DNA from: Micrasema longulum
Taxonomy: Eukaryota; Arthropoda; Insecta; Trichoptera; Brachycentridae
Assembly: GCA_022494885.1 (NCBI GenBank)
Contig: JAGVSM010003823.1
Span: 62,001-126,000, forward strand
Length of the DNA: 64,000 nucleotides
Direction: 5' to 3'
Shown here: positions 62,340 to 64,000 of the stretch, one piece after another
Layout of the letters: each line of letters begins with the position of its first letter
How positions within the stretch are numbered: the stretch's first letter is position 1
Made by a program: the position numbers and the translations under genes
Notes under the pieces: model-generated
The model's input: only the letters and a program-made list of their open reading frames with translations
Databases searched by the model: none
What the model was told of the DNA's origin: nothing

Positions 62340-63595
62340 CCCTATATATACTTACTGTAAACTAATTTTTATTATTTGTTTTTAACATTATACTCTATCC
62401 AACCATTTATTTAACTTTTGACAGCTCGATTATGTATCGATTAGGGATGTCCTAATGCGTTACCGAATCGATTTCTCATAAAAATCGACTTTATTTATGA
62501 AAAAGTTTTAATCTCAACATTTTGTAGTTTATAAACATACCCAGATGTTAAAAGCAGAGTTTATATTACGAAAGCGCTGTAGTAAAACTTTTTTTTTTAA
62601 AGTCTTCATTCAATAAAAAATATTGCAAAAAATACATCATTTCTTTACAAAAGAAACTTTAAATACAGTCTCGATAAACTCCTTAATTGGAGTTTGTCAT
62701 TGGGTGCAGGAGCTACAGAAAACCCAAATATGCATAGGACTATTTTATTGTCGTAATGTAAATTGAGAAATTTTGTGTCGCGACACTGTCAGTTTGTCGG
62801 CGACAATAATAAATGACAGCGACCAAGGCGCCATTAAAATTCAATATATTCTGACGAACTGTCAAATTAGTTTTAGCCATAGACAATCGATAAGTAGTTT
62901 TTAATAAATATTTGATATTTTCACAATATTGAATCAGTTAGACATTTATATTTCATGTAAATTAGTCGTATTCATTATTAAGTGAATAAAAATACTGTGG
63001 CTTTCGATAGAAAATTATTTTTTTTAATTTCCGGTTTTAATTTAATTCACATTTTACATTTTTTCATGAAAAAAATCAACTTGTATAATCCTCGTTGCAT
63101 AAGTAGGCTCAATAAACATCGATATCGATAAATATCGGAGCAAAAGAACATGTCGCTTCACTATCGTAATGAAAAAAACATGAAGTATTGCATTTTTCGG
63201 TCTATGGTTGCCTGTCAATAATTACGGAACTTCATAGGCGCCCATGTGTCAAAAGTTAAATAAACGCTTGGAAATACTGTAATTTATTGATACCATTTTT
63301 TTTGCTTAAATTCTTTACAAGTTATTTACAATTTGCTTTTCAATTCTAACATTTTTCTTATATCCATATTTTTCTTTTTTACTATGCAAAGTTTCACCTT
63401 TTATTTTATATATTTATACAGCATGCTTTTTTATGTCTTCATGTATACAAAAAAAAAAGTGTTTTTTATTTTTTAAATTATTACTTGCTATGTTTGTACT
63501 TAACTGTATAATTTTTGTAAATGCCCCTGGGCGTATTGTAAAATTAAATAAAAATGAATAAATAAAAATTTAGAAAAACAAAAAACTTTAATTAG
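62340..63595. other. No gene seen
   Basis: AT-rich; no ORF longer than 70 codons with family resemblance. Confidence 0.4.
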
Positions 63596-63599
63596 GTAT

Positions 63600-64000
63600 G
63601 CTAGGAATTAATATTAACATAATACAACAGAGATGAAGAACATTTTAGAGAAGGGAATAAGAAGTCTAAGCATCCACAGGGCTTATGACCTGCCATTGGC
63701 TGGTTTAAATGGCCACTTTACACACTGTGTAACATTCACCATCCTGCCCATATTTGAACATCTATATTCCTTCAATTCGTCCATATCTGTTGACGTTTGT
63801 GAAGTTAAAGAGCTGAAACCTTTATTGTTGGTGGTGAGATTTATATGATTGAATTATTTCACTCACATACTAGGCAATGCCTGAAAATATTTTTCAATTT
63901 ATATACTTCTAGGATCAGGTGGATTTATTAACAATGTTTTGAGTTTGTCCAAATTTTTGTAGACAAGGACAAGATTCAACTCCCTAGGGGGCTGTTAATA
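63600..64000. repeat. Foldback-family copy cut by the window end
   Basis: AACAGAGATGAAGAACATTT, CTGCCATTGGCTGG, GAAGTTAAAGAGCTGAAACC and TAGGCAATGCCTGAAAAT match the 11285 family. Confidence 0.6.

Overview
The window is AT-rich eukaryotic DNA made almost entirely of transposable-element remains, with exons of two ordinary host genes. Spliced exons, tRNA-derived SINEs, several non-LTR retrotransposon families, Tc1/mariner, hAT, Transib, pogo and Harbinger pieces, and a Penelope-like element all point to an arthropod. An insect is very likely. The mix of an RTE-type endonuclease-reverse transcriptase tail, many CR1-like tails and mariners suggests a moth or butterfly, but the order is not proven by anything here.

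Host genes. (1) A small secreted-peptide gene on the + strand: coding exons 24486-24588 and 26423-26538 give a 72-residue precursor with a signal peptide and a His/Asp-rich tail. Its 1.8 kb intron is filled with a mariner, an RTE-like fragment and a foldback repeat. Its 3' UTR carries a 52-bp tandem repeat and ends at a poly(A) signal near 27026. (2) The last two coding exons of a DIPK2-type (deleted-in-autism-1-like) divergent kinase on the - strand, 60887-61181 and 58509-58664. Upstream exons are not seen and probably lie beyond the window. The intron between them holds a Penelope-like retroelement.

Repeats by region. 1-8 kb: a MADF-type element end, foldback MITEs, SINE pieces and old LINE tails. 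8-20 kb: CR1-like, RTE-like and other LINE tails, a palindromic repeat family, and a 355-bp inverted-repeat element carrying a hammerhead-ribozyme-like core. 20-32 kb: an hAT MITE with a perfect 8-bp target duplication, SINEs, the secreted-peptide gene and a full-length decayed mariner with TA duplications. 33-35.5 kb: a 2.4 kb element with related ends and one intact 566-residue ORF of unknown class. 35.7-39.5 kb: a tandem segmental duplication, one copy split by a LINE insertion. 39.5-46 kb: decayed hAT, Transib (RAG1-related), GQNKN-type and Tc1 transposases mixed with LINEs. 46.4-54.3 kb: an hAT pseudogene, a 155-bp satellite, an intact Tc1/mariner-superfamily ORF and a Harbinger-derived element inside the satellite. 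54.6-56 kb: a pogo-type transposase split by a CR1 insertion. 57-64 kb: palindromic repeats, the DIPK2 exons, the Penelope-like element and a TTAA-flanked MITE.

The most unusual signals are three hammerhead-like ribozyme cores, two of them in inverted-repeat retroelement structures, and the intact 566-residue ORF with long inverted ends. Most other genes here are broken copies. Nothing in the window looks like an operon, a CRISPR array or a rRNA gene.
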